From Membranipora membranacea (Eukaryota; Bryozoa; Gymnolaemata; Cheilostomatida; Membraniporidae): 60,000 nucleotides of DNA. The position numbers and the translations under genes are program-made. Location: assembly GCA_914767715.1 (NCBI GenBank), contig OU612070.1, positions 2,251,501 to 2,311,500 of the forward strand, in the 5' to 3' direction. Each line of letters starts with the position of its first letter. The first letter of the stretch is position 1. This document shows, one piece after another, positions 21,723 through 36,700 of the stretch. Below the pieces are notes generated by a model. That model did not search any database. It had not been told where the DNA came from and was given only the letters and a program-made list of their open reading frames with translations.

Positions 21723-24700
21723 CTACAAAATAATATGAAATGAAACCATTAGAAAAGGCAGAATTTTGAGCCTTTCAATGCATATTATGGCACATTACTG
21801 GATGCTCAATATTATGAAAAGTCCTGTCCTGTCCGTAATATCTTGTGTTGCAATAATAAATTAAGCCTTCATCTTAATTTTATATGTACAGAAATGTACA
21901 CACTATGAGTTTTGGTAGATCCAGGTCATATTGTAAAACAAATTCTGCAGAGAGACTTCAAGTGTTGGCAAGAGGACCTGAGAAAGCATAGAAACATCAA
22001 TAAGCTAGAGGGGATCTCATTCTTACCGATTGTTATCAAGCGCCCTTCCTGGCAATACTAGAGCCTATGGCGGTATGATTATCACACAAGCCTTGTGAAA
22101 ATTTAATGCAACATGACCTATCTCATCTTGCAGAAAAGGCAGCCGACAGTCAATGGAGCAAGCAGACAGATTCTATGTTTTCAATCACATGCTATCGAAA
22201 GATGAGATCGGAACCCAAACAGCAATTATCTTTGCTGATAGTTGACATGCGATAGTTATTATTATCGTCTCCGTACAGTGGTAGGAATTCACAGATAATT
22301 AGCACCTGTGTATCACAGACTGGCAGACAGTCATCAGTGATCTAACTAGATAGATTGATTCTAACTTAGACAGACGTTAATGACAGACGGAGGACACAAT
22401 TGACACAGGATGACCCTTTAAGCAAGCATCATTTTATTGCAAGTTTTTTTTAAATAATCAGGCAACTCGCGTTATAGAAAACTCAATGTAGGTGCAACAT
22501 AACCGCCAATATAACATACCTGTGATGGAGTTGTCCTCACAACCGACACAATCCGCTGCAGATTCACACTGTGAGTTTCCATGGATACAGATACATTGTA
22601 GATTACCATCTGTCCATGTATCCAGGTGCTTATACCAGCTGCTTTCATACACACATACTCTGTCGTATATGTTTTCAGCTACAATCAAATATAAAAAAAA
22701 ACCGTCCTTTTACAAAATAAGAGAAAATAGTTCCGAATCAAATTTGGTTAAGGGGGCGTAACTTTTTGCCGGAAGAGGGGAGTGAAGTGAGATAAAAGTG
22801 TATGTCGCATGAACTGGGTGAACAAAAATATCTGATCATGGTCTAATAGAGGACTGCATACAATCTGAAAGGATGACAAGTGAGCTCCTGATCTCTCTTT
22901 CTGCATAAATGGCACAATTAACCCCCATCTTTAGTCTGAGAGCGTAGACAATTTTCTCATACAGGTACATACCTGTGCACTTGGGGCAGCAGTGTCCTTT
23001 CTGCTGTACTGTAGTTTTACACATCAGTATGGGACATACTTGTGAGAAACACGACACTGCGCCATTCTGACACACACAGCTCTGACAGTCTGACACTTTC
23101 CATATGTTACCATGATCAAATGTGACGCCAGCTGAATTGACACAGGCTTTGCCTGTCTTTATAGTTAAATGAGATTCTTTTGTATCTGAAATACAAGTAG
23201 GAAGTAGGAAACTTTCCTATGCACTTTTTCCTATGTGATGAATAATAACGTTGAAGTTTTGTTTTGTTGTTTGCATGTCATAAGATGTAAAGATCATGTT
23301 GTCGCTTCATGGTGTGGTGTTACGAAACATTGAATCAATGGCGTTCATCATGTGTAAATACTGCAAGTTTGTTATTCCATATTGCGGAAATAAAAGGTTA
23401 TGAATGTTCGTTTGGTTGCGTTTGAATGATTCAATATATGGCCAGATACCACCCATCAACATTTAACAATGCCACAACGATTATAAAACATACAAACCTG
23501 CACATTGTGCACAGCACTTGCCCTCCTTTTTCACAGGATTGCTACACAGTGTAGGAGGACATCGTTGTGTCTCACACAATGCCTGTCCTCTATGACACAT
23601 ACATACAGTACAAGTGTCCAGCTGCCATACCTCCGCCTCAGAGTACCTGCCGCCATCTGTCGCTATACAACCCGTACTTATATTCAGAACTTTAGTGTTC
23701 ACTTCTTTGTCTAAAAACATAATCAACAGGAACTTACTGCTGTGATCAGCGTGGCTTTGATATTTTATGACCCAATTCAGTCAGCTGTAAATAAAAATCT
23801 TAAATGAGTTGAAAGAATTGTCACCCAATCACTATGGTTCCATGCTTCGAATGGGTGGTCCACTCCCATGTCAAGTGATGAATGCTTCTGATTGCCATGA
23901 TGAAAAAACATGAAAAGAGATCCGCCGCAGCCGGGATTTGAACCCAGGCCTCCAGCGTCAATGATATTATTGAGGGCATTGTGTGCAGGCGCGCTATCCA
24001 TTCATCTAAGCCTTATGCATTTGTGGGGAATCAAAACAGTTCCTGGCTTTGCATTAACAAATGCGTATCGACGCATGCGAAAGTTGACCTAAATGCTAAT
24101 CCCATGGGCCTAAAACCAACGTCACGCCGACATTGTGAATGTAAATATTTAATAAAGCCTCAAGGCATTATGAATGTATCAGTTCTCGACATATAAGCAG
24201 AGGAATATACCTGCAGGACATGATGGACAGCAGTCTATAGATTTGACCACAGGTTGTGAGCAGGTGAGGTGTGGGCAACTTATGAGAGAACACAACTCTC
24301 TGCCGTTCTCACAGTAACATTCACGGCATCCATCAAACCAGCTGTCACCTGAGGCGTAGGTACGTCCTTCTGATGTGAAGCACACACCAACAGGACGAGG
24401 CGACTCAGTCACAAGAGCTGCAGGGAAAAATGGAATTTTATAATTATAAAAAAGGGCTGCTTGAAGGGGAGTAATTGTTATGGAAATGCCGAAAATAAGC
24501 ATAGTACTGAACTATCTCGGTGCCTTTTCTTTATAGCCTGATCTAGCAATAGACAATTATGTTTCATTGATGATTATACACATCAGACGGGTGCAAATAA
24601 TTCCGTAGAATCTTGAGTTATCTTCTCATTGATCGTGGGAGGACAACTCAACATTATTAAAATGTATTTGTAAGGGAGATAATCCCCATATCATGTTTCC

Positions 24701-27700
24701 TGATAAGAACATAATATATTATATACATAGACATCGATAAATAGATGCCTACTCGGTTTTTGCGGTTTTGGTTATTACAGGTTGACCGCCATCAGTGGTA
24801 GGGATTTAAAGCTTGTTATGTTATGTTTTTCAGCTAGCCCATTAAGTTCATTCGAAATCATTCTTGAACAAATCCCTGCCACTGATTTCTTATATACAGG
24901 AGATTCACGAAAAATGGAGCGACTCCTAAGAGCAGCTTAGGTTTCTATTGGGCTCTATTTCTATGATTATATAGTATACCAAGGAGTATGCTGTCTTTGA
25001 AGATTAATGCTTACCTTTACATTCACATTGGTTACATCCATTACCATCTTTGGTGTAGCCATGAGAACAGAAGAGATTACAGCTATAAGGGGCACACTTA
25101 TTACATCTGCACTGAGAACAGCCCAGCTCGTGATCCTTCTTGTATCCGTGTGTACATACCTTAGTGCAGCCAGTGCTACCAGCGCACATGTTAATATCAT
25201 CTGAAACAAGAGAAACATATAATGCGGTGAAATTTAACGAGATTAGACACTAAATATAATATATGCTGCTGATACTTATTGATTAGTAACAACTTTATAA
25301 GCAGCATTACTATATGAGTTGATTGAGAATGCCATAGCCTGTTCACAATTGGGAATCAATCCACTATTGTCCACAAAAAACTTTGAGTTCAACCAAATTG
25401 CCTATGATTCTTTCGCTTTTTGGCAACAAACATCATATGAATTCACTTTGTACTCAGCAGTTCTGCGTAGTTCAATGTATCTAACCTTCACAGAAGCACA
25501 CAGAACAGCCGTTGATATCCACCATAATTTTACGTCTGCAGTTCGACGGGCAGTCTGTAGTAGCCGGACAGAGCACAGGAGCCAGTGAAGTGGTGCTCAA
25601 AGGTTCATATATGTCTGTAACAAAGAATGGTGTATATTATTAAGTATTTTGATGTACAATCACACTTTTATAAGACGCAACATATGAAAATGTAATTGTG
25701 ACATATGTATTAACCATAAACATATAAATCAAATAGTATCTATGCATTAATGTTTATAAAATTATATTTTTTGTCTTGGCAACTCAAACTATGTTGAGGA
25801 TACACACAAGTTTTGAAGCACATAGATAACTCTATTTCTGAGTTGTTAAGGCCTATTAGCAGTGTGGTGGGTGGGTGGGGTGAGAAGGAGAATAAGGATT
25901 CACCATCACATCGGTCGCGCCTCCCTCACCCTGCAGCGCCATATAATGCTCCCCCAGAGAGGCAGCTCTTTTAAGGAGAATGGATAACCTTTCTCATCAG
26001 ACTAAAGCAACAATACCACTGATCAAATATTATTGCCAACTGATAAATACTTCACTACTGAATTTAATACTTAACCCAAAGAGCTGGATTTACCACAGGG
26101 GGTCTTTATTTTCAAAAAGGTCAACAGTTAGCAAACATGATTATCTCTGATTTCCGTTCTGCAAATTCTATTACCGTAAATATGCTGTATTTGGAATTGG
26201 TTAATTACTTTTTTGGCATTGGATTCAAAAAATACCAATCGTATGGAAAGTCTTGCAATAACACTTCATGATCTATTAATATTATATAATTACAAATCAG
26301 GATGTCAAATTATATCATATTGTGCTTGAAGTTCACACAAATGACTGTTTTCTGCTTCAAATTAGCTAAGTTTTTACAACGAAGCCCCAGGAACATACTG
26401 CACTTAACCAAAACTAAGTGAAATTCTAGTGCGATGTAATGGGGAGACGACATCAAATGAATATTTGATATGGAGAGCTTGTCTAATTGTTGTTTCAGCT
26501 TTGTTTAGAGTCCTAAAACCTTAGTGGCTCACAAACAGTGAAACCTTAGCTTAGTGTTTGATATGGGTATTAATTTCGCACACTTGTGTCAACACCAAAT
26601 ATTGTTTAGAGGTATTAATTACAGGAAAACTGTTATTAAATGTTTGTCAATATTAGGCTAACTAGTCCTATTCATTGTAGATGCAAGCATTGAAATTCAT
26701 CTTCAAAAAAACGGTTTTATTTGCTAGTATACAGCTTGGTAGTTAATTAGCACTTGATTACCAAACCATTAAAGTAAATGAAGTAAATTAGCTAATGATC
26801 ACAGATCAATTTTTCTGTGTGTGTCCACAAACTGCTCAACTAGTTCATCAAGAGTTACTGTAGAAATGACATGGCCGTTGTACCCATCCCTGATTTAATG
26901 AATCTGTAGTAATATGTAGTCAATTAGATGTTGCACATCAAATCAATAAAACATATTACTATAGACAAGTCACTGTAATTATCTACTTCAGTTCTACCTA
27001 TGTTGTTACTGATTAATCCATAAGAGCAGATTTTGAAATATTTTGGATAACCCAAAAATCCATAGTCTCTGAGCATGGATTATGGCCATCTGTTTTTCGT
27101 TGACTGAAAATTCATGGACTAACTTATCCCTATGTATCCAACTTGTGTGTCCTTCGACATTACCACTAGCATCACCAGGTTGAAGCCCAACTGTACTCAA
27201 ACAGCTACAACCCACAAGACAATGTACAGCATAAGATTCAGACTCTATAATTCAGTACTCCTGTTAATTCAGACAAGGAAATTGGTCCCTTCAGCCAGGA
27301 TCTCAATGCATTCTAACGTCACTCAATTCCGACTCTACTTAATTAGGATTTATGTGGTCCCCAGAATTTTGAACTAAGTGAACTGCACTGTATATGATAT
27401 ACTGACCTTCTTCTTCGTCACATATAGGGCAGCAGACTCCCGGTAGTTTTCTCGGGTTCTGGCAGCGTCTCTCACATGCTGACGCTGTGCAGTGTTTCTG
27501 ACCGTCCACACACGTACACTGTATACAGGAGTTATTCTCTGTCCACGACTGACCATTCAGATAACGCTCGCTCGTCATGCTGGACACACACCCTAGAAAC
27601 ATATTATGATAATATCCGGGACTAACGAGACATGTCACTAATCAGGATGGGATAACCTGTGAGATTTCTGGTAAAAGCTCCAGAGAGCTGCGAATTATCC

Positions 27701-30700
27701 CTAAGAGTAAGTAAGAGAAAGAAAGGGTGAAGGTAATCAAGTTTGGGGGTTTTAGTCGTTCATGAATCTGCCATTTACAGTGCAGCTGTGATTACTGCAT
27801 AGAATACTGTGTTACGTCAAATAAATATTTGCAGAGGCTCATTTTCACCACTTTCAAACATTGATATCACCTTCTGCACTTCTCACCTTTACAAGTTGTA
27901 CAGCACTCGTCCTTATCTAAGGAGAGCCACTCACAGGACGGATTCTCACACCTCATCTGGTCACACAGCACAATACCATCCTTACATCTACACTGCATAC
28001 AGTCATCCATAGTCATCAGCTGTCCGTCAGCAAAGGTAGAGTTACCCACCTCACAGCGGAATGTGGTGGCTGCAATCAAACAATTCAACTCATCGATCTG
28101 ATAAATAACATATGAAATGAAAGAAAGTTTTCACAATTTTGTGAATATAACGGCATCAGAAATCGCATTGAAAGCTATGCCTACATTCCGAAAAGTCCTG
28201 GGGGCAGAGAGAAGCAATTGTACTCTTAATCTGCATCATCGAGGAGGAATGATTCCCGGAGCCATGAGGTCAGGGCCTCATGTGGGAATGAACCATTTTT
28301 GTTAATACATATCAGCCAAGTTCGAGGGATGGGAGAGCCGTTTGATTCTAATTTAAAGAGGTATATAAGCAGTAGTAAGTATTTTGGAGTTTCAGGCGAA
28401 GGTTTGCTTTGATACTTGAGATAAAACGAGTCGACCTTACAAAGACCTTACAAAACAACTAATAATCGTATCATCAGAATGTTATCAGTAAATCGTATCT
28501 CTTCTAGTCCCTTTTCATTATCTGAGTTATTTGCGGAAATCATGATAGTGATCGTTTTTGCTACCCCAGTGACAATCAGACAATATAGATAGAACAATTA
28601 GAGCTGGAGGGCAGGCGAGGAGAGAATATGTATCGTTTGTTTGAAGTGCTCGCAGATTGCCTTTGTTTGGAAAATTGTAGCCTGGGGGAGACAATCACAT
28701 GGGAAAATGAAAACTGTTATTGAGGGCGTTGAAGGATCAAATGAGATACTCATTAAATGTGTGGTGTCTAGTCAGATTGGGTTTATTCTATTATCTGAAT
28801 GTCACAAATAATTCAGATAACACAAATAGGATTTCCGTCTCAGATTTAGTGGTTTACAAACATAATCAGTCTATACATATGAGCAATGTACATCTTGAAT
28901 GGTCAATCGAAAGGTTCGAATATGTCTGACCTTCAAGATAAAGCAAAACTTTGACCAAATGTCGCCACGGTGCTTTAACAGCCCTATCATACTGGCGACG
29001 CAACTACTAAAAGCAGTGATGCAACATTGATGGTGTACCTATATGTAATTGATTGAAACTGAGAGCCAGATTTATGACTTGAGTGTACACATATCCAGCA
29101 AACCCCTAACATCATATACCTGTATAATCTGCCCATCGTCCCCATCCCCCATAAGAAAATTTGTGCCCCTGAGAACCCTTATATATAGGCCTACATACCA
29201 TTAATACACGTGAAGCTAGAGCAGCAGGAGCCGGGTGTACCGTCTCCTCTGGAGAGCTCGGCAAGCCGGGTACCTTGTGGGCAGGTCGGTGTGGGTGTAC
29301 AGGTCTTATCTATACACTCGCATCTATAAATAATCATGGAGACATTGTCATCACAGGTGTGAAGCGAAGTTACGTAATGTTTATGTGCCGGCTCTAATAT
29401 TAGGCCTCCAAAAATGTAAATGCAGATGATCCATTTTTCGCCTTTGTAATGTGGCACTGATTAAGGGGTTTATGTGACATAACTGTCAAATAATCATGAC
29501 ACGCAGCCCTGCATTTGCAGAACCAAACTGACACTCGATAAAAAGGGGGAGACAAAGCGTTTTGTTGAACGTTGAATACAGGAATTCAGGGAGGACTGTG
29601 CTACAAAATTACTGTCTGCCAACAAAAATTGCCCTGGCAGAATTTAAGTGACAGCCACCTTTTGTGCGTGCTTACTCAAATAGCTCTGTAATTCCCATAA
29701 ATCCCCCTAATCGTTTTCATAAAAACATCATTGAAAAATAGAATTATGACAGCTTTATGGCCATGCTACAATTGAGAAATATTTCCCTCAGGGAGCTTTG
29801 TCTGGTTTAATTTTACAAAAGTTCGAACAAAAATGTGAACCACATTACTCTGGCCTAGATACCATAACTTTGAGTACAGATGACATGCTTCCCATGTACT
29901 TAAGGTGTACCTCGCCATGTATCAGATGTTTGTAAAATATAAGATAGACTACCCGGCGATAATTAAGACACATTTATCTAAAAGAAATCTGTAGAAGATT
30001 TTTTTTGGTATCTTAGCAAGCCTTTATACCCAATTAGCTATGATTTCATGACAATCAATGCTCCAAAGTCTTCGCTACAATCGCATTAGCCTGAGAACTT
30101 ACGGTTGGGTGATTTCACAGCACCCATCAAGTGAGAGTTTCTTCTTAGGCCTGAAGCTATCTTCGGGACAATCTAAATTGGACTCTGTCTGAGGACATAT
30201 CTTTGCTGAACACTCATCTGAACTTCCTGCCATCACAATGTGTATGAGGTTATATCATGTATCAATCAGTAATAGGAAGGAGTAAAACAGATATATCTAA
30301 CTCCTCTGTGTGAGGTAGAGGAGATGAGCTCTTTCATTTTGGGATGATACATCAATTGTAAGCATGCATATTGGGCGACTGAAAATTTTAAAAATTACAG
30401 CATGAAAATAAGTTTCAATTTGCTGGGAATTTTATGAGAGAGGTAACAAACGACTTTGAGTGTCTGTATAATCTTTAAATTAGAGCTTCATCACAAAAAT
30501 GAGCAGTAAAACTGTAACATCTATTCTTTATCAAATTGGCATATCCATATGGGACAAAAAAGCCCCTAGTATTGGATTATCCCTACATTCAAGATGGTGA
30601 GGAGTTATCTGCACATATTATTCATGCAAAGAGCGCAAACCTCAGTCAGTTAGCTTCAAACACATATGACGATTAATCCCAAATAATATACATCTCTAGC

Positions 30701-33700
30701 CAGCATTAGTGTTTATGATTGACCTAAGAAGTTATAATACATTGGTAACCTTGTAGAGATTCCTCATGATGACCGAAGTGTTTCTTGGTTACTGCTCTCA
30801 TTAACCCAACACAAATCATGCCAAAATACAGAATAAATATGCTTCTAAACTCTTATTAAGGTGCTATGATGAGAGTCAGTAGTTATCATCAGGACGTGGG
30901 TATGGATACCTGGATCAGTTTGATTTTGACAATAATTATTGATAACACGAACATCACTAGGAGGTTTCACAGGGTTAAATTCCAATATCTAATATCTGAT
31001 GCTTATCTATCTCTTCCTGCTAAACCACCTGACCGTACTGGACTGTTGAACTATCCTGGTACACGATGTACTTTAGGTGACCGCCACTCTATAATGGTAT
31101 AGAAATTTGAGTGAACTTGGGTTGTGGGGCAACTCCACTTTCTTAAACTTAATGAAACAGGGCAACAGGTTTCAGACGAGAGTTGTTTTCTCAGAATTAC
31201 AGTTGTCGTTGGAAGATGATAAAATCCTCACACCAAAAAGTCAAAACTTCACACCAAAAACTTTAGAGAGAATTTTGTTGTTAATTCTGTCTCCATGAGT
31301 GATGAATAACATTTTGGGTTCCTAAACAAAACCTGGAATCTGCAGCATCGTGCATGACAATCCTCTAAGCTTTAGGAAAGGCAGGGATGACCCTCCACAG
31401 AACTCGTACTAAGCAAAGTCATCCCTGGCTCAGCACGCAGCCAGAGCTAATACTACTACCTATACTCAACTCAACTACTCTAATATCAACACGTCATATC
31501 GTCGTACGCGCTACCTATGCACAGATGTTGTATGTTGTGTTTGTCATGTGCCATGACTGGTTTGTAATAATAGAGGAAGGAGGGTCAATGAAATGCTCTC
31601 CTAGACCCTCTGTCATGTAACGCAGACATGTCAATCCACTTATCGCACATGACAACCACTAGCTAGTGGTGCTTGGAGGTGGTGAAATAAACGCTTTCGA
31701 ACCCGTAAGAAACCTAAGAGCTGCTCTTCAGAGCTGGAAACATGGGAAGATTGGTACAAAGGTGGTGTTTACGAATTCGGTGTCAGTCCTTTGACTTTGA
31801 GAGGTTGTGTGTATTGACCAGAAAACTGTGTGAGAATAGCGAGTTGACAGGAGGCTTGAACAACACCTGGTAAATTCTTACGAGAGTTTCGTAATAGTCA
31901 TGTCCACTTCTTATCTTAGTTCTAGATTTATTTATATCCGGAGTAGGAAAGCTCCACTGAGTTTAATTCATCATCAGAGAGTGAGGACTACAGCTATGCA
32001 GCTATGCAGGGGAGAATGATTATGATAAGGAATCTATGTAAGAGCCCTTGAATTTTCCTATGGACAGTGATAAGCGTATAGCAGCACTTCATAGTCCTAT
32101 TTACCTAACACAAGTGCACTTCTGACATCACTTTACTCTCATGCAGTCTGCAGTCTCATAGCACCAACCGAGAGATGCCAGAATTCTACACGACGTGTCT
32201 TGACAGCGGGCTAGTAGACCCAGCGCACATATTTGTGTTCCATTGATGAATTTTGTGACAATAATATGAAACCATAATAAAAGACATTGATCACACGGCG
32301 ATATTGGTTGAGGATGCAATAAATAGGATATGACAAAGGGATTTATTGTCACCTTCGGCGGAAATGAATACAAAGGAACAGTATGACCTATCCTCTGACA
32401 ATCCTAGCCACAATCCTAGCCACGCTGACACTTCTATCGCATACCGACAGTGATGCTCCTAATAAGCGAGGAAAACTAGAGTATGATGTCACGCTCCTAT
32501 TGTAACATGGTGACTGATATTATGCAAAGACATCACATTACACAAGCTCGGCCACTGTATCCTGTTTGTAGACAGATAATTCTTGTAAAGACACCTCTTA
32601 ACAATCTGGTAATTCAATTTGCACCATCAAATCTGAGGCATGCAAAGACGGAAGGGGGACAGGCGCCTAAATTATTGATATTTATGATTGCTACATTTGT
32701 GCAATTTTATACCTGGGTGGTCATGATTACAATTACCATAGAGATTGATATCAGATAGGATGATTCCATAAGCATACGATACTGTCAGCCAGTACGCTGA
32801 CAAATTGAGGTATTTTGGTTTTAAAAGCCATTAATTGCATGAAGAGATGCCATACTATTTTTAGACAATTTGACTCTTAAATTTGAACCATTGTAACTTG
32901 AATAAAAGGCTAAATATTTGGACAAAAATATTTTGATGAGATGTAGTTTAGTAGTATATGTTCAAGGATACCGCAAATAATAACTAGTAAACAACTTACA
33001 GCGTTGAGATAGTCCTAGCTACTATACTCAACAAACACATTTTAGGTCTGTGCATATATAAGATCGCACTTTAATCATTTGCATGAAAAGCAGAATTATC
33101 CCCACCACGCCGCATACCGCTCAACCCAGAACCTTTTTTCTACAGTACAGGTATAGACTGGGCCTTGTTCACAGTATATATATCTGAGTCCGCTGCTTAC
33201 AACAGGAGCGGTAAAATAATGAGATGGTATATCTTACCTTGAGATTTGACAGAATTGAGGCATGTATCTCTGTCTGCGTATTCGAATGAGTGAGTACACG
33301 AGTCCCCACACTGACACACTCCCTGTATAACATTACATCCTGTGTGTATCACCTGCTCGCATGCTGTCAAATATATATATAAACATTATATATAGACGAT
33401 ACAACAACAGGAATAATGGTACATAAATTCATACCAAGAAACTCGGCTTTTTATAATACAGGAATATGTGCAGGCTGTTGATTGTGAGCTATTACATGTT
33501 CTAACAATTAAACTTTTGCACAAATACGGTTTTACGGTATTATACTTCATTGAGTAAATATTTTTATACCGTCCCCCATAAACCCATTAGATCAGCGAGC
33601 TGCCCACACTATAGTCAGGCTCTGACTATATAAGGCCTGATGGGAGCTTCTGCAGTCAGAAATGTATTACTTTTTTATCCATATCCATAGACAAAACACT

Positions 33701-36700
33701 TAGAAATGTTACTACTAGGATGATATAGGATGTATCGATGTATTACTGAGAATTAAAGCACTACAGCTAGGTGCAAAAGGTTTATTGATGCAATCAAAAA
33801 AGAATATCCAGCTACTACCCGATAGTTTCACAATTCAAGATTCGTCTTATTGTAACAATATAATATATAGGTAGTTAGGTAACAATATAAAGGTATTTTA
33901 CACTGCAGGGAAATCCAGTCTACCCAAAGTCATGACTTTAGCCGCGGGCACCTTGAGGCGCATCCTTGAGTGAGGAATTATATGTCTGTTACACAATACA
34001 GAGACAGATAAAAGTCTGACACACCAAATTACCAGAGTGGCTAGGATTTAGTTGATTTTAAATCTATTATTTAGGCATAAAAGCAGCTAGTCCGCTGGTG
34101 TAATTATAGCACTGTATCAGCCCATCAAACACCATAAGTAACTCTCATGCCTTCTAATAAAAATTCCTATCATTCAAGTGGCTATGCCAGGTCATATCAT
34201 GTTTCCTCAGTGTCGCGAGTGAGCGAGCGTGTTAGGCATACCAATCACCTCATGTAGTATAAACTCAGTCCAAGAGGGAAACTTGCAGAATACGATTTTA
34301 TTCACTGGAGTCGACTTGAGTAGAATTTATCTTGGTCAAGCGGGCTTCAAGGGGTTTTTAAATATAACTCATTGTTTTTGATAATGTATTTAATATTTGT
34401 ATATGTGCTTTTTTTCTACTATTACAGCATTTGGAGGGGAAAGTTGTGTGTGCAAGGTGATTACAGCTTTTGTCAATGGAATATAGAGCATAATAGCTCA
34501 GAGACAATCAGTCGCCAATGTCACTTCATTGTGCAATCAAATCAACAGCTTTGTGCATATTGATGTTTAAATCCCTCAATTTTTAAGCACATTGGCAAAA
34601 ATCTAGGCAATTATGTTTTCTTTGTATCTGACTCTATCCGTATGTCATCAATGTCACAAATATCCAGGTTTGGGTATCCGAAACAAAAACCCCCATCATT
34701 TGTGTGTCCTCAAATCTGAACTCTATACCCCTAATGTGAGAAATACCTAACGATAAACCCTTGAGAACACATGATACCTCGGTGGAGCCTATTTCTGCGC
34801 CCATTAGAGGTGCTATTCATAGTTCTTGAGTGAAGATGAAGTGCCTGAGTTTACTTTTGTCAGCACTGTTAAGCCTCACAAATCAAATTACTCTCCTTCT
34901 CTAAAAGAATTTTTATGAGCAGTACACTTGTTTTAATGTGTGTATGTGTACAAATTCAAACACAAGCGAGGCAAGCACCTGCCATAGAGATGCCATAAAA
35001 TCATTCATTGAATTAATGATGCTGTAACATCAATATTATTGTCAATGCTGGTATGCGTGGAATGTGATCATCACAAATTGGTTTCCCTGAATTAGCCGTA
35101 ATCTAATCACAAGAATATACAATTGATACAATCAAAAATGTTGTGCATTTTATAGCCAGCAACAAGTTGTTATAATATTGTTACTTCTGACTATTGACAA
35201 CAATCCTGACAACGATATTGCAGAACAACAGAAATCCAACACCACTGCTGCAATTATAATAAACAGCTGAATAGGGCAATTTCAAAAACTAAGCAGCGAT
35301 CTACACTATATCTATATTAGAGACTGGTGAAGAAAACCAGGTGATACTGGAGGCCTGTACGAAAGCTCGGGAGGTCAGGAGGCAGACAGGGAAGAATGCT
35401 AACAATCCATGAGGGTGGAATGAGTGACTGAACTTAGAAGCAGTAAATATCTATATCCCTTGCCACCTATACGGTGATAACCTACAAAACAAATTCCAAG
35501 TGCATACTGGAATCCTTAGATCAAAGAGAGGATATCCTTGAAGGTTTACATCAAAGTCACAACTTCCCAAACAAACTTGACTGATTTTGCACCAAAGTTC
35601 ATAACTTACAAATCATGCTGGTGATGCGTATATTATTGAATGTTATATACTGCAACTTTTTTTTGTATTCACCTATGACGTCCATTTGTATTATGTATGA
35701 TCAATTTTAGACGATATTACTATCAATGAGAGTATCTAGTATTTTTGTTACTGTTTGATGGTAAGTGTTAAATATGGAATTTTACATCAAGTGGAGCATC
35801 TCATAAACAGATATGATGTAATCCTCATATTTAGTGTGTTTTTCAGCGTTCATCTTACGCTATCCCATTGTAAGGTGAGACTGCATTGTTTTGAGAACAG
35901 TAGTCAAGAATGGAGTAAGATAGGTGAATATACATATTGCCCTCTTTACCATCATCAAATACACTGAGATAGTAGTGATAGGGACACTGAGTGTTATCTT
36001 ACAAATAAACACAGAATTTACATAATCTCATACCCACAGTGTCTCTTCACAAAGTAAGAATATATATCCTTACGCTATGGTCTCCTAGTGTCTCAATAGT
36101 CATTGATTTTCATGCAGTGGTCCTCACATGGCTTACTTGAGTTGTGACAGCAGAAAAACACGGAAATTTGCTTTGTATGAGTCTAACGTAATAATTAGAT
36201 GTCAGGACTGAAGCGTACAGCATTAGAGAGCTAAAAATACTCCAAATTTGGTTCTAAGGCTATTTGGTGATGATTTCATTTCACAGCATCACTTGATTTC
36301 TACTTATCTTCCGTATCATGAAATTATTTAGGCAACGACCTGAGGAAAGCTTCGTCTGTTTCCTTTGCAAAAACAATATTTTTTCTCAAATTGTGGTACA
36401 GGTCGATCATACAAGGAAAGTTTCGGTCATAGCTTTGACTATTAGAATGTCTGGCAGGTGCAGCATATATGGGAGAGTATAGTTTATGAACAGCTGCAGG
36501 AGCAAGCACACCTTACTCAATTAGTGATATGGGACAGATATCTATAAATTACATCAAAATTGAGCAGGTCACTTAAAATTCCATTCATTGCTCAGTGTAA
36601 TTCAGTAACTAGAGTGTTTTGTAATTTTCCAATTCAACACTAAAATAAATTTAAAATCTGTAAATTACATCAATTGACTTGAATTCCAATAACGGAAAAT

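Larger units (their letters stand above)
21723..29198 (-). other. CRIM1 introns in the 3' half
   Basis: Nothing exon-like was seen besides the listed exons. One tRNA-derived repeat (23918-24008) sits in the intron at 23711-24210. The largest introns, 25615-27406 and 28070-29198, are AT-rich and plain. Confidence 0.5.
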
